Positions 33,085-42,468 are shown, counted from the stretch's first letter. The stretch: DNA of 64,000 bases from CAZLKN01 sp964560135 (GCA_964560135.1 CAZLKN010000006.1:1-64000), one strand, 5' to 3'. Numbers and translations: made by a program. The notes: generated by a model from the sequence alone, not told the origin.

Positions 33085-34382
33085 ACTGGGAAGAGATCAG
33101 GAAGGTGTTGCCGTCCACAGCTTCGGTGAACGCACGGGGACACCTGGAGCTGGGCGGATGCGACATGGTCGATGTCGCGCGGGAGCACGGGACGCCGCTG
33201 TTCGTCCTGGACGTCGGGCATCTGCGCGACAGGCTCCGGCGCTACGCGTCGTGCTTCGGAGGACCCAACGTCCACTACGCGGCGAAGGCGTTCCTGACGA
33301 GGTCCCTGGTCCCGATCCTGGCGGAAGAGGGCGTCGGGCTCGACTGCGCGTCCGGAGGCGAGCTGTACGTCGCGCTCGCGGGAGGCTTCCCGGCCGAGCG
33401 GATCGTGCTCCACGGCAACAACAAGACGCCGGAAGAGCTGGAGCGCGCCGTCGATGCGGGGGTCGGCCGTATCGTCCTCGACTCGTTGTGGGAGCTGGAC
33501 GACCTCGAGCGGATCGCGGCCGCGCGCGGGGTGACGGTGCAGACGATGCTCCGCGTGACGCCGGGGGTCGAGGCGCACACCCACGAATATCTGAAAACCG
33601 GTATCGAGGACACGAAGTTCGGTCTGCCGATCGGGGGCCCGGCGATGGAGGCGATCCGCGCTGCGGCGAAGGCCGAGCACGTGGAGCTCATCGGGCTGCA
33701 CTCCCACATCGGCTCGCAGGTCTTCGACCTCGAGCCCTTCGGCGAGGCGGCGCGGGTGATGGTGCGGTTCCTCGCCGAGGCCCGGGCGGACACGGGCCTG
33801 GATCTGCCCGAGCTCGACCTCGGCGGGGGTCTCGGGATCGCCTACGAGCCGTCGGACGAGCCGCGTTCCGTGGAGGAGCTCGCCGGGCTCCTGAAGGAGG
33901 TCGTCGCCGACGAGTCCCACCGCCTGGGTACGCCCGAGCCGGTCATCAAGGTGGAGCCCGGACGCTCCGTCGTCGGACCGGCGATGATCACCCTGTACAC
34001 CTCGGGCGTGGTCAAGGAGATCCCGGGCGTCCGCCGCTACGTCTCGGTGGACGGTGGGATGTCGGACAACATCCGGCCCTCGCTCTACCAGGCGGCGTAC
34101 ACGTTCCTGTCGGCGAGGCGCCCGCAGGTACCGCACGAGACCGCCTACGCGATCGCCGGCAAACTCTGCGAGACCGGGGACGTTCTCCGGCGGGACGCGC
34201 TCCTGCCCGAGCTCGAGCCCGGGGAGCTGATCGCTACGGCGGTGACGGGTGCCTACGGCTACGCGATGGCCTCGAACTACAACCTCACTCCGCGCCCCGC
34301 GGTGGTGGCCGTGGAGGACGGGACGTCCGCGGTGCTGGCGCGCCGGGAAACCTTCGAGGACCTCATCCGGCTGAGCCCGTAG
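33081..34382 (+). CDS. lysA: Diaminopimelate decarboxylase
   Basis: 433-aa PLP enzyme (alanine-racemase fold) making lysine from meso-diaminopimelate. PLP lysine in VHYAAKAFLT, the GLHSHIGSQ motif near 211, GGGLGIAYEP near 250, EPGRSVVGPA near 294 and CETGDVLRRD near 370 with the substrate-binding Cys/Glu. GTG 33081 overlaps the argS stop (GTGA). Confidence 0.96.
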   Translation: MNWEEIRKVLPSTASVNARGHLELGGCDMVDVAREHGTPLFVLDVGHLRDRLRRYASCFGGPNVHYAAKAFLTRSLVPILAEEGVGLDCASGGELYVALAGGFPAERIVLHGNNKTPEELERAVDAGVGRIVLDSLWELDDLERIAAARGVTVQTMLRVTPGVEAHTHEYLKTGIEDTKFGLPIGGPAMEAIRAAAKAEHVELIGLHSHIGSQVFDLEPFGEAARVMVRFLAEARADTGLDLPELDLGGGLGIAYEPSDEPRSVEELAGLLKEVVADESHRLGTPEPVIKVEPGRSVVGPAMITLYTSGVVKEIPGVRRYVSVDGGMSDNIRPSLYQAAYTFLSARRPQVPHETAYAIAGKLCETGDVLRRDALLPELEPGELIATAVTGAYGYAMASNYNLTPRPAVVAVEDGTSAVLARRETFEDLIRLSP

Positions 34383-34388
34383 GCTCGC

Positions 34389-34715
34389 TCAACGGCGACT
34401 GCGCTTCTTCTGCTTCCCCGGCGGGGGATGGACGAGCAGGTCGAGCACCTCGCCGATGGTCCGTTCCCGCCCGATGGTCTCCCGCCAGGGAAGGCGCGAC
34501 TCGATGCGATAGCGGTTGCGGCGACCATCGTCGCTGTCCTTCTCCTTGACGAGATAGCCGGATTCCGTGAGATCGGCCACGACGCCGTGGGCGGTGCGCT
34601 CGGTCACATCCAGCTCGCCGGCGATATCGCGCAGGCGAGCTCCGGGTTGCACGGCGATGAACAGCAGCACCCGCGCGTGGTTCGTCAGAAAGCGCCAGCC
34701 GGCTCCGTTGTTCAT
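34389..34715 (-). CDS. Winged-helix transcriptional regulator
   Basis: 108 aa, one wHTH domain: helix 2/recognition helix LRDIAGELDVTERTAHGVVADLTESGYL, then the wing KEKDSDDGRRNRYRI. Similar to single-domain MarR/ArsR-like actinobacterial regulators. No Shine-Dalgarno precedes the ATG, and a TAATGT -10-like element ends 6 nt before it, so leaderless translation is likely. It is divergent from the LPxTG surface protein, and a dyad lies between them. Confidence 0.75.
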   Translation of the reverse strand: MNNGAGWRFLTNHARVLLFIAVQPGARLRDIAGELDVTERTAHGVVADLTESGYLVKEKDSDDGRRNRYRIESRLPWRETIGRERTIGEVLDLLVHPPPGKQKKRSRR

Positions 34716-34733
34716 AGTTAGACATTACCAGAA

Positions 34734-34767
34734 ACTAGTTGCTAGTGAATGATTTCTAGGATAAGAT
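34734..34767 (+). promoter_or_regulatory. Promoter and overlapping dyad for the LPxTG surface protein
   Basis: TTGCTA (34739-34744), 17-bp spacer, TAAGAT (34762-34767). The dyad ACTAG-TTG-CTAGT (34734-34746) overlaps the -35 and lies 19 bp upstream of the divergent regulator start, so one bound repressor could control both genes. A TSS near 34774 rules out upstream in-frame starts for the surface protein. Confidence 0.6.
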
Positions 34768-34863
34768 GTGGACATGCGGATCCATCCGGACCGTTCTCCC
34801 AGGATCTCCGTCTCCCGGCCGCACATGGCCTGTTGGCCGGATCCCCTCACGAAAGGATCGGCT

Positions 34864-36393
34864 TTGACCAAGTTGTTGTTGTTCGACAGCCCGCAGCGAG
34901 GAAGCCCGGTGCGCGAAGCCGCACGCGATCCGCTCAGGGTCGGAAGCGTCGCACGATTGCCGAGGAGCATCTTCACGGGTGTCCTGCTCGTGGCCTCCGT
35001 CGTGCTGACGCTCGGAGCTCTCGGAGGCACGGCACTCGCCGATGTTCCCTCCCGGGACGCGACGACCTCGGCCGCGAGGCAGATGGCGACCGACAAGCTG
35101 CAGGACAGACAGTTGGACCGGTCGGCGGTCGTGGAGCGTTCGGATGTGTCGTCACGGGTCCCCACGCGGGAACCCGTGGTGTCGCTCGACTCTGAGGCCT
35201 CGTCGGTGAAGGAGGCGGCCTCCGCGGTCATTGCGGAGGCCGAGCTGAGGACGGGACGCAGCATCGAATCGCCCCGTGCGCTCAGCGGCTCCGAACCCGA
35301 GTCGTCGAGCTCGTTGACCACCGCAGAGGTGGAAGCCGAGCCCGTGACCATGGCCGCGGTGGAACCCACGTCAGGTCACGACGTCAACCAGTGCAATGCG
35401 GATGAGTTCCCGACTGGTGCGGGATTCGAGGTGACCTGTGAGGTCACGATCGTGAACACCATCACGGAAGAGGGGGATGAATCGTCGACGGTGACGACCC
35501 GAACGTGCCTCGCGTTCGAGGGTGTCCTTCCTCCTGCCGGGTGCACCGGGCCCGTCACCACGACCTCCGGTGAGCTCGTCACATCCGTCGATCAGTGCAA
35601 CGGGATCGTCAACGGCGGCGGCAGCAACGTGACCTGCGACGTGACGGTGGTCAACAACGTGCCCGTGGGCACGGCGACGACGCCGATCACGGTCAACCAG
35701 TGCAACGGCTCGGGCGAGGGAGGGACCTCCCCCGTCGGCGATCCGTTGAACTGCTCCGGCCCCACCGACCAGGACACCACCGATGCGGACGTCAACCAGT
35801 GCAACGGTTCGGCGAACGGCGGCGGTGCCCCGGGCCGAGTGGAGTGCTCGGTCGTGGGTGAGGAGTCGGCGGTGCCTTTGACCATCGACCAGTGCAACGA
35901 CTCCGCCAACGGCGGCGGTAGCACGGTCACCTGCACCGTGACGGTGACGAACAACTTCATCGAGCCCGGCGAGGACGGTCCTGATGAGGACGGTCCTGAT
36001 GAGGACGGTCCCGGTGAGGACGAGCCTGATGAGGGCGGTGCCGGTGAGGACGAGCCCGATGAGGGTGGTCCTGTCGCCGGAGGTCCTGGAGCCGGGGGAC
36101 CCGCCACGGGTGGAACGGGTGGCGGCGGAACAGATGGCGACATGCCGTCTGCGATCACGCCCGTCGCGTTCGTGACCCCGTCCTCGGCGTCACCGGCAGG
36201 AGCCTCAGGGCTTCCGCAGGCGGCTTCGGGAACCCAGACGAAGGTTGCTGCGTCCGGGTCGGAGTTGTCCTCCCTGCCGGCCACCGGATCGGACATCGGA
36301 TCGATGTCAGCCATGGGTCTGATGGCGATGATGCTCGGTGGCCTGCTGATCCTCGTTTCGAGGTCGGCTGCCAGGTTCTCTACGAACGGCTGA
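34864..36393 (+). CDS. LPxTG-anchored surface protein with QCN/NGGG cysteine repeats
   Basis: 509 aa from TTG 34864, 6 nt after AAAGGA and downstream of the mapped promoter. Long signal sequence with core IFTGVLLVASVVLTLGALG. Middle: at least six Cys-pair units of the form (V/I)(N/D)QCN... followed by TC.VTV.N or an equivalent, often with an NGGG(S/A) turn; each unit has two Cys, probably a disulfide. Then an acidic Glu-Asp-Gly-Pro stalk (about 400-430) and a sorting signal, LPATG plus hydrophobic MGLMAMMLGGLLILVS and a basic end. A sortase should link it to peptidoglycan. Ligand unknown. Repeats of this type recur in actinobacterial surface proteins. Confidence 0.78.
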   Translation: MTKLLLFDSPQRGSPVREAARDPLRVGSVARLPRSIFTGVLLVASVVLTLGALGGTALADVPSRDATTSAARQMATDKLQDRQLDRSAVVERSDVSSRVPTREPVVSLDSEASSVKEAASAVIAEAELRTGRSIESPRALSGSEPESSSSLTTAEVEAEPVTMAAVEPTSGHDVNQCNADEFPTGAGFEVTCEVTIVNTITEEGDESSTVTTRTCLAFEGVLPPAGCTGPVTTTSGELVTSVDQCNGIVNGGGSNVTCDVTVVNNVPVGTATTPITVNQCNGSGEGGTSPVGDPLNCSGPTDQDTTDADVNQCNGSANGGGAPGRVECSVVGEESAVPLTIDQCNDSANGGGSTVTCTVTVTNNFIEPGEDGPDEDGPDEDGPGEDEPDEGGAGEDEPDEGGPVAGGPGAGGPATGGTGGGGTDGDMPSAITPVAFVTPSSASPAGASGLPQAASGTQTKVAASGSELSSLPATGSDIGSMSAMGLMAMMLGGLLILVSRSAARFSTNG

Positions 36394-36401
36394 ACAACGG
36401 C

Positions 36402-36434
36402 GAGGGTGTGCGGGCGTCGAGTCCGCACACCCTC
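36402..36434 (+). terminator. Terminator of the surface-protein gene
   Basis: GAGGGTGTGCGG (36402-36413) pairs perfectly with CCGCACACCCTC (36423-36434), loop 9 nt, followed by AACGTTTTC. It is 9 bp after the stop and separates this gene from hom. Confidence 0.85.
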
Positions 36435-36518
36435 AACGTTTTCTCCATCACGCAAGCGCCCCGTCTCTCGCAGGGCGGATCCCGACTCCGCCATCGGTCC
36501 TTCGGTACCCTACCGGGC

Positions 36519-37811
36519 ATGACACGCGAGAGGATCGGCCTGGGGTTCCTCGGCTGCGGCATCGTCGGATCGGGTGCCGCCCGGCACCTGCTCGCCGAGG
36601 CGGACGCGGTGTCCCGGGCCGTGGGTGTGCCCGTCGAGATCCGGCGGGTGGCCGTCCGCAACACCGCCAAGCAGCGCGACGTCGAGCTGCCCCAGGAGAT
36701 CTTCACCCACGATCCCGGCGAGGTCGTCGCCGATCCCCGGGTCGACGTCGTCGTCGAGGTCATGGGCGGCATCGAGCCCGCGCGGAGCTGCATCCTTCAG
36801 GCGATCGAGGCGGGCAAGCCCGTGGTGAGCGCGAACAAGGAGCTGCTGTCCACGCTGGGGGCCGAGATCTTCCAGGCCGCCGACGAGCGGGGGGTCGACC
36901 TGCTCTTCGAGGCCGCTGTTGCCGGCGGGATCCCCCTGCTGCGCCCCCTCAAGGACTCCCTGGCCGGCGAGGGGATCCGGCGGGTGCTCGGGATCGTGAA
37001 CGGCACCACGAACTACATCCTCACGAGGATGAGCGACACGGGGATGTCCTTCGCGGAGGCGCTGGCCGAGGCGGAGTCGCTGGGGTACGCCGAGCAGGAC
37101 CCCACCGCCGACATCGAGGGTTTCGACGCCGCGGCGAAGACGGCGATCCTCGCCTCCATCGCCTTCCGTTCCAGGGTCGTGGCCGGGGACGTGTACCGCG
37201 AGGGCATCTCCCACATCACCCATCAGGACATCGAGTACGCGCACCGGCTCGGCTACACCGTGAAGCTGCTGGCGATCGCCGAGGAGGCCGACGGCGAGGT
37301 CGCGGTCCGCGTGCACCCGGCGATGATCCCCGCCGACCATCCACTGGCCGCCGTGCGCGAGTCGTTCAACGCCGTCTTTGTGGAGGGCGGGACCGTCGGC
37401 GAGCTGATGTTCTACGGCCGCGGCGCCGGCGGCGACCCCACGGGCTCGGCGGTGGTGGGGGACGTGGTCGCCGTCGCCCGGCACCTCGTCCACGGGGGAC
37501 GGGCCCTCGGGTGCACCTGCTACTTCGCCAAACGTGTGCGCCCGATCGACGAGATGGACTCCCAGTACTACGTCCTGTTGTCGGTCCAGGATCTGCCGGG
37601 CGTGCTGGCGAGCGTCGCCGACTGCTTCGGCTCCCACGACATCTCGATCCGCTCGGTCTGGCAGGAGGGCTTCGGGGACCAGGCCCAGTTGGTGCTCGTG
37701 ACCCACCGGGGCCGCGAAGCGAACCTGCAAGCCACGATCCAGGAACTCGACGGCCTCGACGTGGTCACGAAAGTGGTCTCCGTCCTGCGTGTCGAAGGTG
37801 AGGAAGCCTGA
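36519..37811 (+). CDS. hom: Homoserine dehydrogenase with C-terminal ACT domain
   Basis: 430 aa. NAD(P)-dependent reduction of aspartate semialdehyde to homoserine. Rossmann motif LGFLGCGIVGSGAARHL, VEVMGGIEPA, SANKELLST (catalytic Lys), GIVNGTTNYILTRM, YAEQDPTADIEGFDAAAK, and an ACT domain from about 350 (YYVLLSVQDLPGVLASVA) that should mediate threonine feedback. The start at 36519 matches the family N-terminus. Not fused to aspartokinase. Confidence 0.95.
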   Translation: MTRERIGLGFLGCGIVGSGAARHLLAEADAVSRAVGVPVEIRRVAVRNTAKQRDVELPQEIFTHDPGEVVADPRVDVVVEVMGGIEPARSCILQAIEAGKPVVSANKELLSTLGAEIFQAADERGVDLLFEAAVAGGIPLLRPLKDSLAGEGIRRVLGIVNGTTNYILTRMSDTGMSFAEALAEAESLGYAEQDPTADIEGFDAAAKTAILASIAFRSRVVAGDVYREGISHITHQDIEYAHRLGYTVKLLAIAEEADGEVAVRVHPAMIPADHPLAAVRESFNAVFVEGGTVGELMFYGRGAGGDPTGSAVVGDVVAVARHLVHGGRALGCTCYFAKRVRPIDEMDSQYYVLLSVQDLPGVLASVADCFGSHDISIRSVWQEGFGDQAQLVLVTHRGREANLQATIQELDGLDVVTKVVSVLRVEGEEA

Positions 37812-37841
37812 TGAGCTCGCGTCAGCAGTTCCCGAGTCCCG

Positions 37842-37884
37842 GGTGGGGGGTTGGGGGAGGGGCGCGGCAGCGCCTCCTCCCCCA
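37842..37884 (+). promoter_or_regulatory. GC-rich hairpin in the hom-thrC spacer
   Basis: A run of GGGGGAGG.GGCGC pairs with GCGCCTCCTCCCCC around a GGCA loop with one bulge, ending about 9 nt before the thrC ATG. The ATG has no Shine-Dalgarno of its own. The structure could limit thrC translation or act as an attenuator. Confidence 0.4.
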
Positions 37885-37890
37885 AACGAG

Positions 37891-38931
37891 ATGAGTCCTC
37901 TTTGGAGGGGGGTCATCGAAGAGTACCGGGAGCGGTTGCCGGTCACTCCCGAGACGCCCGTGGTCACGTTGCAGGAGGGTGGGACGCCGCTGGTGCGGGC
38001 AGAGGGGCTGTCGGCGCGGTCGGGCCTGGACGTCTGGCTGAAGTACGAAGGCGCGAACCCCACGGGGTCCTTCAAGGATCGGGGGATGTGCCTGGCGATC
38101 GCCAAGGCGATGGAGGAGGGGGCCCGTGCGGTGTGCTGCGCGTCCACGGGGAACACGTCCGCGTCTGCCGCGGCCTATGCCTCCCGGGCGCAGCTGCGGT
38201 GCATCGTCCTCGTCCCCCAGGGCGGGATCGCGCTCGGGAAGTTGGCCCAGGCGCTGATGCACGGTGCCGACGTCCTCGAGCTGGAGGGGAACTTCGATAC
38301 GGCCCTGCTGGTGGCCCGGGAGCTGACCGAGCGGCATCCGGTGACGCTGGTGAACTCGGTGAATCCCTACCGGATCGAAGGACAGAAGACCTGCGCCTTC
38401 GAGATCGTGGACGCGCTCGGTGAGGCCCCCGACTACCACGTGATGCCGGTGGGCAACGCCGGCAACATCACCGCCCAGTGGAAGGGCTACGTCGAGTACG
38501 GACGCGGACGGCCGGTGATGTACGGCATCCAGGCCGAGGGGGCCGCGCCGCTGGTGAAGGGCACGCCGGTCAGTGACCCCTCGACCCTCGCGTCGGCGAT
38601 CCGCATCGGGAACCCGGCCTCCTGGGCCGGTGCGATGGAGGCGACGACGTCGTCCGCGGGTGGCTTCCTGGCCGTTTCCGACGCCGACATCCTCGAGGCC
38701 TACCACGTGCTCGCCTCCGAGGAGGGGCTGTTCTGCGAGCCGGCGTCCTGCGCCTCGGCGGCGGGGTTCATGAAGCTGGTGGACGAGGGTGTGCTGGAGC
38801 GCGGCCGGCGGTGCGTGCTGATCCTGACCGGGCACGGGCTCAAGGACCCCGACCGGGCGCTGGCGGAGGCGCCGTCCACGAAGAAGGTGCCCGCCGACCT
38901 CGACACCGTCGCGCACCTGCTGGGCTGGTAG
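37891..38931 (+). CDS. thrC: Threonine synthase
   Basis: 346-aa PLP enzyme converting O-phosphohomoserine to threonine. ATG 37891 gives the family start MSPLWRGVIEEYRERLPV; an earlier in-frame ATG inside hom adds an implausible Pro/Gly-rich leader. PLP lysine in NPTGSFKDRGM, CCASTGNTSASAAAYA for the phosphate, and GNAGNITAQWKGY near 191. Lies between hom and thrB. Confidence 0.95.
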   Translation: MSPLWRGVIEEYRERLPVTPETPVVTLQEGGTPLVRAEGLSARSGLDVWLKYEGANPTGSFKDRGMCLAIAKAMEEGARAVCCASTGNTSASAAAYASRAQLRCIVLVPQGGIALGKLAQALMHGADVLELEGNFDTALLVARELTERHPVTLVNSVNPYRIEGQKTCAFEIVDALGEAPDYHVMPVGNAGNITAQWKGYVEYGRGRPVMYGIQAEGAAPLVKGTPVSDPSTLASAIRIGNPASWAGAMEATTSSAGGFLAVSDADILEAYHVLASEEGLFCEPASCASAAGFMKLVDEGVLERGRRCVLILTGHGLKDPDRALAEAPSTKKVPADLDTVAHLLGW

Positions 38932-38932
38932 C

Positions 38933-39799
38933 GTGCGTGTGACCGCGATCGCCCCGGCGACCACCGCCAACCTCGGCCCGGGTTTCGACTGCCTGGGGGC
39001 CGCGGTCTCGGTCCACCTGCGGGTCGTCGTGGACGACGCGGCGCCTGGCCGCTGGTCGTACGCGGGGCCGGACACCGACGAAGCCATGCCGCCGCCGGAT
39101 CTGATCCTGGCCGCGCTGCACGCGGGCGCGGGGGAGGCCGTCGAGGTGGGTCTGGAAGTCCAGACGGACATCCCGCTCGGACGGGGGCTCGGATCCTCGG
39201 CGGCGGCGATCGCCGCGGGTCTGGTGGCCGGATGTGCGCTGGCGGGACGCCGGGCCGATCCTGCGCAACTCCTGGAGCTCGGGCTCCCGATGGAGGGCCA
39301 CCCCGACAACCTGGCTGCGGCTCTCCACGGCGGGCTGACCCTCGTCGTGGGGGCCGAGACCATGCGGTTCCGTCCCACCGATGCCGTGCGGCCCGCGTTC
39401 CTGGTCCCCCGGGAGGCGCTGTCCACGGCCGAGGCACGCCGGGCCTTGCCCGCCGAGGTGCCGATGGCCGACGCGGTGGCCAACACGGCCCGGACGGCGG
39501 CACTCGTGGCGCTGCTGAACGGGACGGTGGAGCCGACGCCGGAGCGGCTGCTGGCCTGCACGGAGGACCGGCTCCACCAGCCACACCGGGCCCCCCTGAT
39601 GCCGGCGACGGGAGAGGTGCTGGAGGGTCTGCGGGCGGCGGGGGTGGCGGCTTTCATCTCGGGGGCGGGTCCCACGGTGGGCTGCCTGCTCGTGGACGCC
39701 AGTGCGCAGGCTTTCCGCGAAGCGGTCGCGGGTCGGGACGGCTGGCACGTGCTCGAACCCGACTGGGACGGCCGGGGGGCCCGGCTCGAGGAATGGTAG
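38933..39799 (+). CDS. thrB: Homoserine kinase
   Basis: 288-aa GHMP kinase. N-terminal APATTANLGPGFDCLG, ATP-binding PLGRGLGSSAAAIAAG near 83, and the third motif ISGAGPTVGCL near 240. GTG 38933 begins 1 nt after the thrC stop (TAG-c-GTG). Completes the aspartate-to-threonine branch with hom and thrC. Confidence 0.95.
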   Translation: MRVTAIAPATTANLGPGFDCLGAAVSVHLRVVVDDAAPGRWSYAGPDTDEAMPPPDLILAALHAGAGEAVEVGLEVQTDIPLGRGLGSSAAAIAAGLVAGCALAGRRADPAQLLELGLPMEGHPDNLAAALHGGLTLVVGAETMRFRPTDAVRPAFLVPREALSTAEARRALPAEVPMADAVANTARTAALVALLNGTVEPTPERLLACTEDRLHQPHRAPLMPATGEVLEGLRAAGVAAFISGAGPTVGCLLVDASAQAFREAVAGRDGWHVLEPDWDGRGARLEEW

Positions 39800-39865
39800 C
39801 CCCACGGCGTCGTCGGCTCTCGGTACGGTAGCGGGAGCGTCGAGGGACGAAAGGATGACAGCCAC

Positions 39866-40702
39866 ATGCGGTCGGCCACGGATGTGAGCATCGAAGAGCT
39901 GAAGGAGATCGCGCGCCGTCTGCGCGTCCGCATCATCGAGATGTCCGCGGCCGCCGGCAGCGGCCACCCGTCCACGGCGCTGTCGTCGGTGGAGATCATC
40001 ACCGCGCTGCACTTCTCGCGACTGAGCTGGGACCCTCAGGACGCCGGCAGGCCCGACCGGGACCGGTTCATCCTCTCGAAGGGCCACGGCGTGCCCGTGC
40101 TGTACGCCGCCTACGCCGAGGCCGGGGTGCTCCCTGAGGAGGAGCTGGCCACGCTGCGACGGACCGGATCACGGCTCCAGGGCCACCCGGACCCCGTGCG
40201 GCTTCCTTTCGTGGAGGCGGCCACCGGTTCCCTCGGACAGGGACTGTCGATCGCGATGGGCCTCGCGCTGGCTGCGAAGGTCGACCGGGCGGACTGGCGT
40301 ACCTACTGCATGCTCGGCGACGGCGAGATCCAGGAGGGTCAGGTCTGGGAGGCGGCGATGTCCGCGCCCAAGTTCGAGCTCGACAACCTGTGCGCGATCG
40401 TCGACTTCAACAAGATCCAGCAGACCGGCACGGTGGAACAGATGCTTCACACCCTCAACCCGGTCGCCGACAAGTGGCGCTCGTTCTCGTGGCACGTGAT
40501 CGAGATCGACGGGCACGACCTGCCGGCGGTGCTCGACGCATTGGACGAGGCGGCGGCGACCTCCGGGAAGCCAACCGTGATCGTCGCGCACACGGTGAAG
40601 GGCAAGGGCGTGTCGTTCATGGAGAATTCGGATTCCTGGCACGGCAAGGCACCGTCGGAGGAGCAGAAGCAGCAGGCGATCGAGGAGATCACGGCACGAT
40701 GA
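39866..40702 (+). CDS. Transketolase, N-terminal (thiamine-diphosphate) subunit
   Basis: 278 aa. The TPP/Mg2+ half of a split transketolase: SGHPSTALSSVEI, FILSKGHGVPVLYA, SLGQGLSIAMG and the TPP motif GDGEIQEGQVWEAAMSA...NLCAIVDFNK. Its partner follows with an ATGA overlap. Split TK pairs act in the non-oxidative pentose phosphate pathway or related C2-unit transfers. Start 39866 has AAAGGA about 10 nt upstream. Confidence 0.92.
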   Translation: MRSATDVSIEELKEIARRLRVRIIEMSAAAGSGHPSTALSSVEIITALHFSRLSWDPQDAGRPDRDRFILSKGHGVPVLYAAYAEAGVLPEEELATLRRTGSRLQGHPDPVRLPFVEAATGSLGQGLSIAMGLALAAKVDRADWRTYCMLGDGEIQEGQVWEAAMSAPKFELDNLCAIVDFNKIQQTGTVEQMLHTLNPVADKWRSFSWHVIEIDGHDLPAVLDALDEAAATSGKPTVIVAHTVKGKGVSFMENSDSWHGKAPSEEQKQQAIEEITAR

Positions 40703-41661
40703 GCGGAGCACGATCGACCAGAGAGGCCTTCGGGGACGCGCTCGTCCGCATCGGCGAGCGGCGGCCGGAGGTCGTCGCCCTCGACGGCGACGTCGCGACC
40801 AGCGTCATGACGGCGGAGTTCGGGAAGCGCTTCCCGGACCGGTACTTCCAGGTCGGCATCGCGGAGTCGAACATGGTGGGCGTGGCCGCGGGCCTGGCGA
40901 TGGCGGGGAAGATCCCCTTTTGCGCGTCCTTCGCCTGTTTCGTCACAGGGCGGTTCGAGACGATCCGGATGTCGATCGGCTACAACCGCGCCAACGTCCG
41001 CGTGGTCGGCACCCACGTGGGGGTCGGCATCGGCCCGGACGGGCACTCCCAGATGGGTCTGGAGGACGTCTCGCTGATGCGCACGGTGCCGAACATGGCG
41101 GTGATCCAGCCCGCCACGGGCATCGAGGCCGAGGGCGCGGTGGAGTACCTGGCCGAGCACGTCGGTCCCGCCTACATCCGGCTCACCCGCCAGAAGCTTC
41201 CCGAGCTCTACGGCGACGACCACGCTTTCGAGTTCGGCAAGGGTGTCGTGCTGCGCGAAGGCGGCGACGTGGCGATCGTGGCCTCGGGTGCGGCGGTCCA
41301 CGAGGCGCTGGGGGCCGCGGAGCTGCTCGCGGCCGAGGGCCTGGAGGCGACGGTGGTGAACATCCACACCGTCCAACCCTTGGACGACACGCTGCTCGCC
41401 GAGGTGGCGGAGCGGTGTGGGCGGATCGTGACCGTGGAGGACCACACCCCCGTAGGCGGTCTCGGCGGCGCGGTCTGCGAGTCGCTGGCCGCCTCCGGGC
41501 CGACGCCGGTGCGCCGGATCGGAGTGGAGGGTTTCGGCGAGTCAGGCGACCCCGAGGAGCTCTACGACCGCTTCGGCCTGTCCGCGCAGCGGGTGGCGGA
41601 AGCCACCGCCGCCTTCTGCGGATCACCCGCGGAGATCGCGCTGGCCACGCAGCGTGGCTGA
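40699..41661 (+). CDS. Transketolase, C-terminal subunit
   Basis: 320 aa: pyrimidine-binding domain (VVALDGDVATS; FQVGIAESNMVGVAAGLA, with the catalytic Glu) and the C-terminal transketolase domain (VAIVASGAAVHEALGAAELL). ATG overlaps the stop of the N-subunit, so the two are translated in equal amounts and form the active heterotetramer. Confidence 0.92.
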   Translation: MSGARSTREAFGDALVRIGERRPEVVALDGDVATSVMTAEFGKRFPDRYFQVGIAESNMVGVAAGLAMAGKIPFCASFACFVTGRFETIRMSIGYNRANVRVVGTHVGVGIGPDGHSQMGLEDVSLMRTVPNMAVIQPATGIEAEGAVEYLAEHVGPAYIRLTRQKLPELYGDDHAFEFGKGVVLREGGDVAIVASGAAVHEALGAAELLAAEGLEATVVNIHTVQPLDDTLLAEVAERCGRIVTVEDHTPVGGLGGAVCESLAASGPTPVRRIGVEGFGESGDPEELYDRFGLSAQRVAEATAAFCGSPAEIALATQRG

Positions 41662-41778
41662 ACCAAACCGTCCCGCAGCCGGCGGCGCAGGATCCCGGTT
41701 CAGCTCGTTGCCGGTGCGGGGGGTGGCTGCTAGGGTTGGTCGTCGCGCCCGTCCACTACGGGCGAAGAGGTCTCAGGA

Positions 41779-42468
41779 ATGATCAAGACCGAAAACCTGT
41801 CCAAGGTCTACAAGAGCGGTACGCCCGCGCTCGAACACGTCGCCATCGAGATCACGGGCGGCGAGTTCGTCTTTCTCGTCGGGCCGTCGGGCTCCGGCAA
41901 GTCCACGCTGACCAAGATCCTCTACAAGAAGGAAGAGCCCACAACCGGGGAGATCTGGATGGCGGGGCAGCACCTGAACAAGCTGCCGCGCTGGAAGGTG
42001 CCGTATCTGCGCCGGAAGGTGGGCGTCGTCTTCCAGGACTTCCTGCTGCTGGACAACAAGACGGTGTACGAGAACGTCGCCTTCGCGCTCGAGGTGATCG
42101 GGTACGTCCGCAGCAAGATCGAGCCGCTGGTCATGCAGACGCTCGAGCTGGTGGGGCTGGGCGAGAAGCGTGGACGGATGCCTCACGAGCTGTCCGGCGG
42201 GGAGCAGCAGCGCGTGTCGATCGCGCGGGCCTTCGTGAACCGTCCCCAGATCCTGATCGCCGACGAGCCGACGGGGAACCTCGACCCGGCGACGTCGCTC
42301 GAGATCGTCCGGCTGCTGGACCGCATCAACCGGACGGGGACGACGGTGCTGATGGCCACCCACGACCACGCCATCGTCGATGCGATGCGACGCCGCGTGA
42401 TCGAGCTCGAGAACGGCCACGTCGTCCGCGACCAGGCGCGCGGCGTGTACGGCCCGGTCGGAGGCTAG
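41779..42468 (+). CDS. ftsE: Cell-division ATP-binding protein FtsE
   Basis: 229-aa ABC ATPase on the cytoplasmic side of the division complex. Walker A GPSGSGKSTLTKI near 38, signature LSGGEQQRVSIARA near 140, Walker B ILIADEPTGNLDP, switch His in ATHDHAIV. ftsX starts at the next base after its stop. Confidence 0.95.
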   Translation: MIKTENLSKVYKSGTPALEHVAIEITGGEFVFLVGPSGSGKSTLTKILYKKEEPTTGEIWMAGQHLNKLPRWKVPYLRRKVGVVFQDFLLLDNKTVYENVAFALEVIGYVRSKIEPLVMQTLELVGLGEKRGRMPHELSGGEQQRVSIARAFVNRPQILIADEPTGNLDPATSLEIVRLLDRINRTGTTVLMATHDHAIVDAMRRRVIELENGHVVRDQARGVYGPVGG

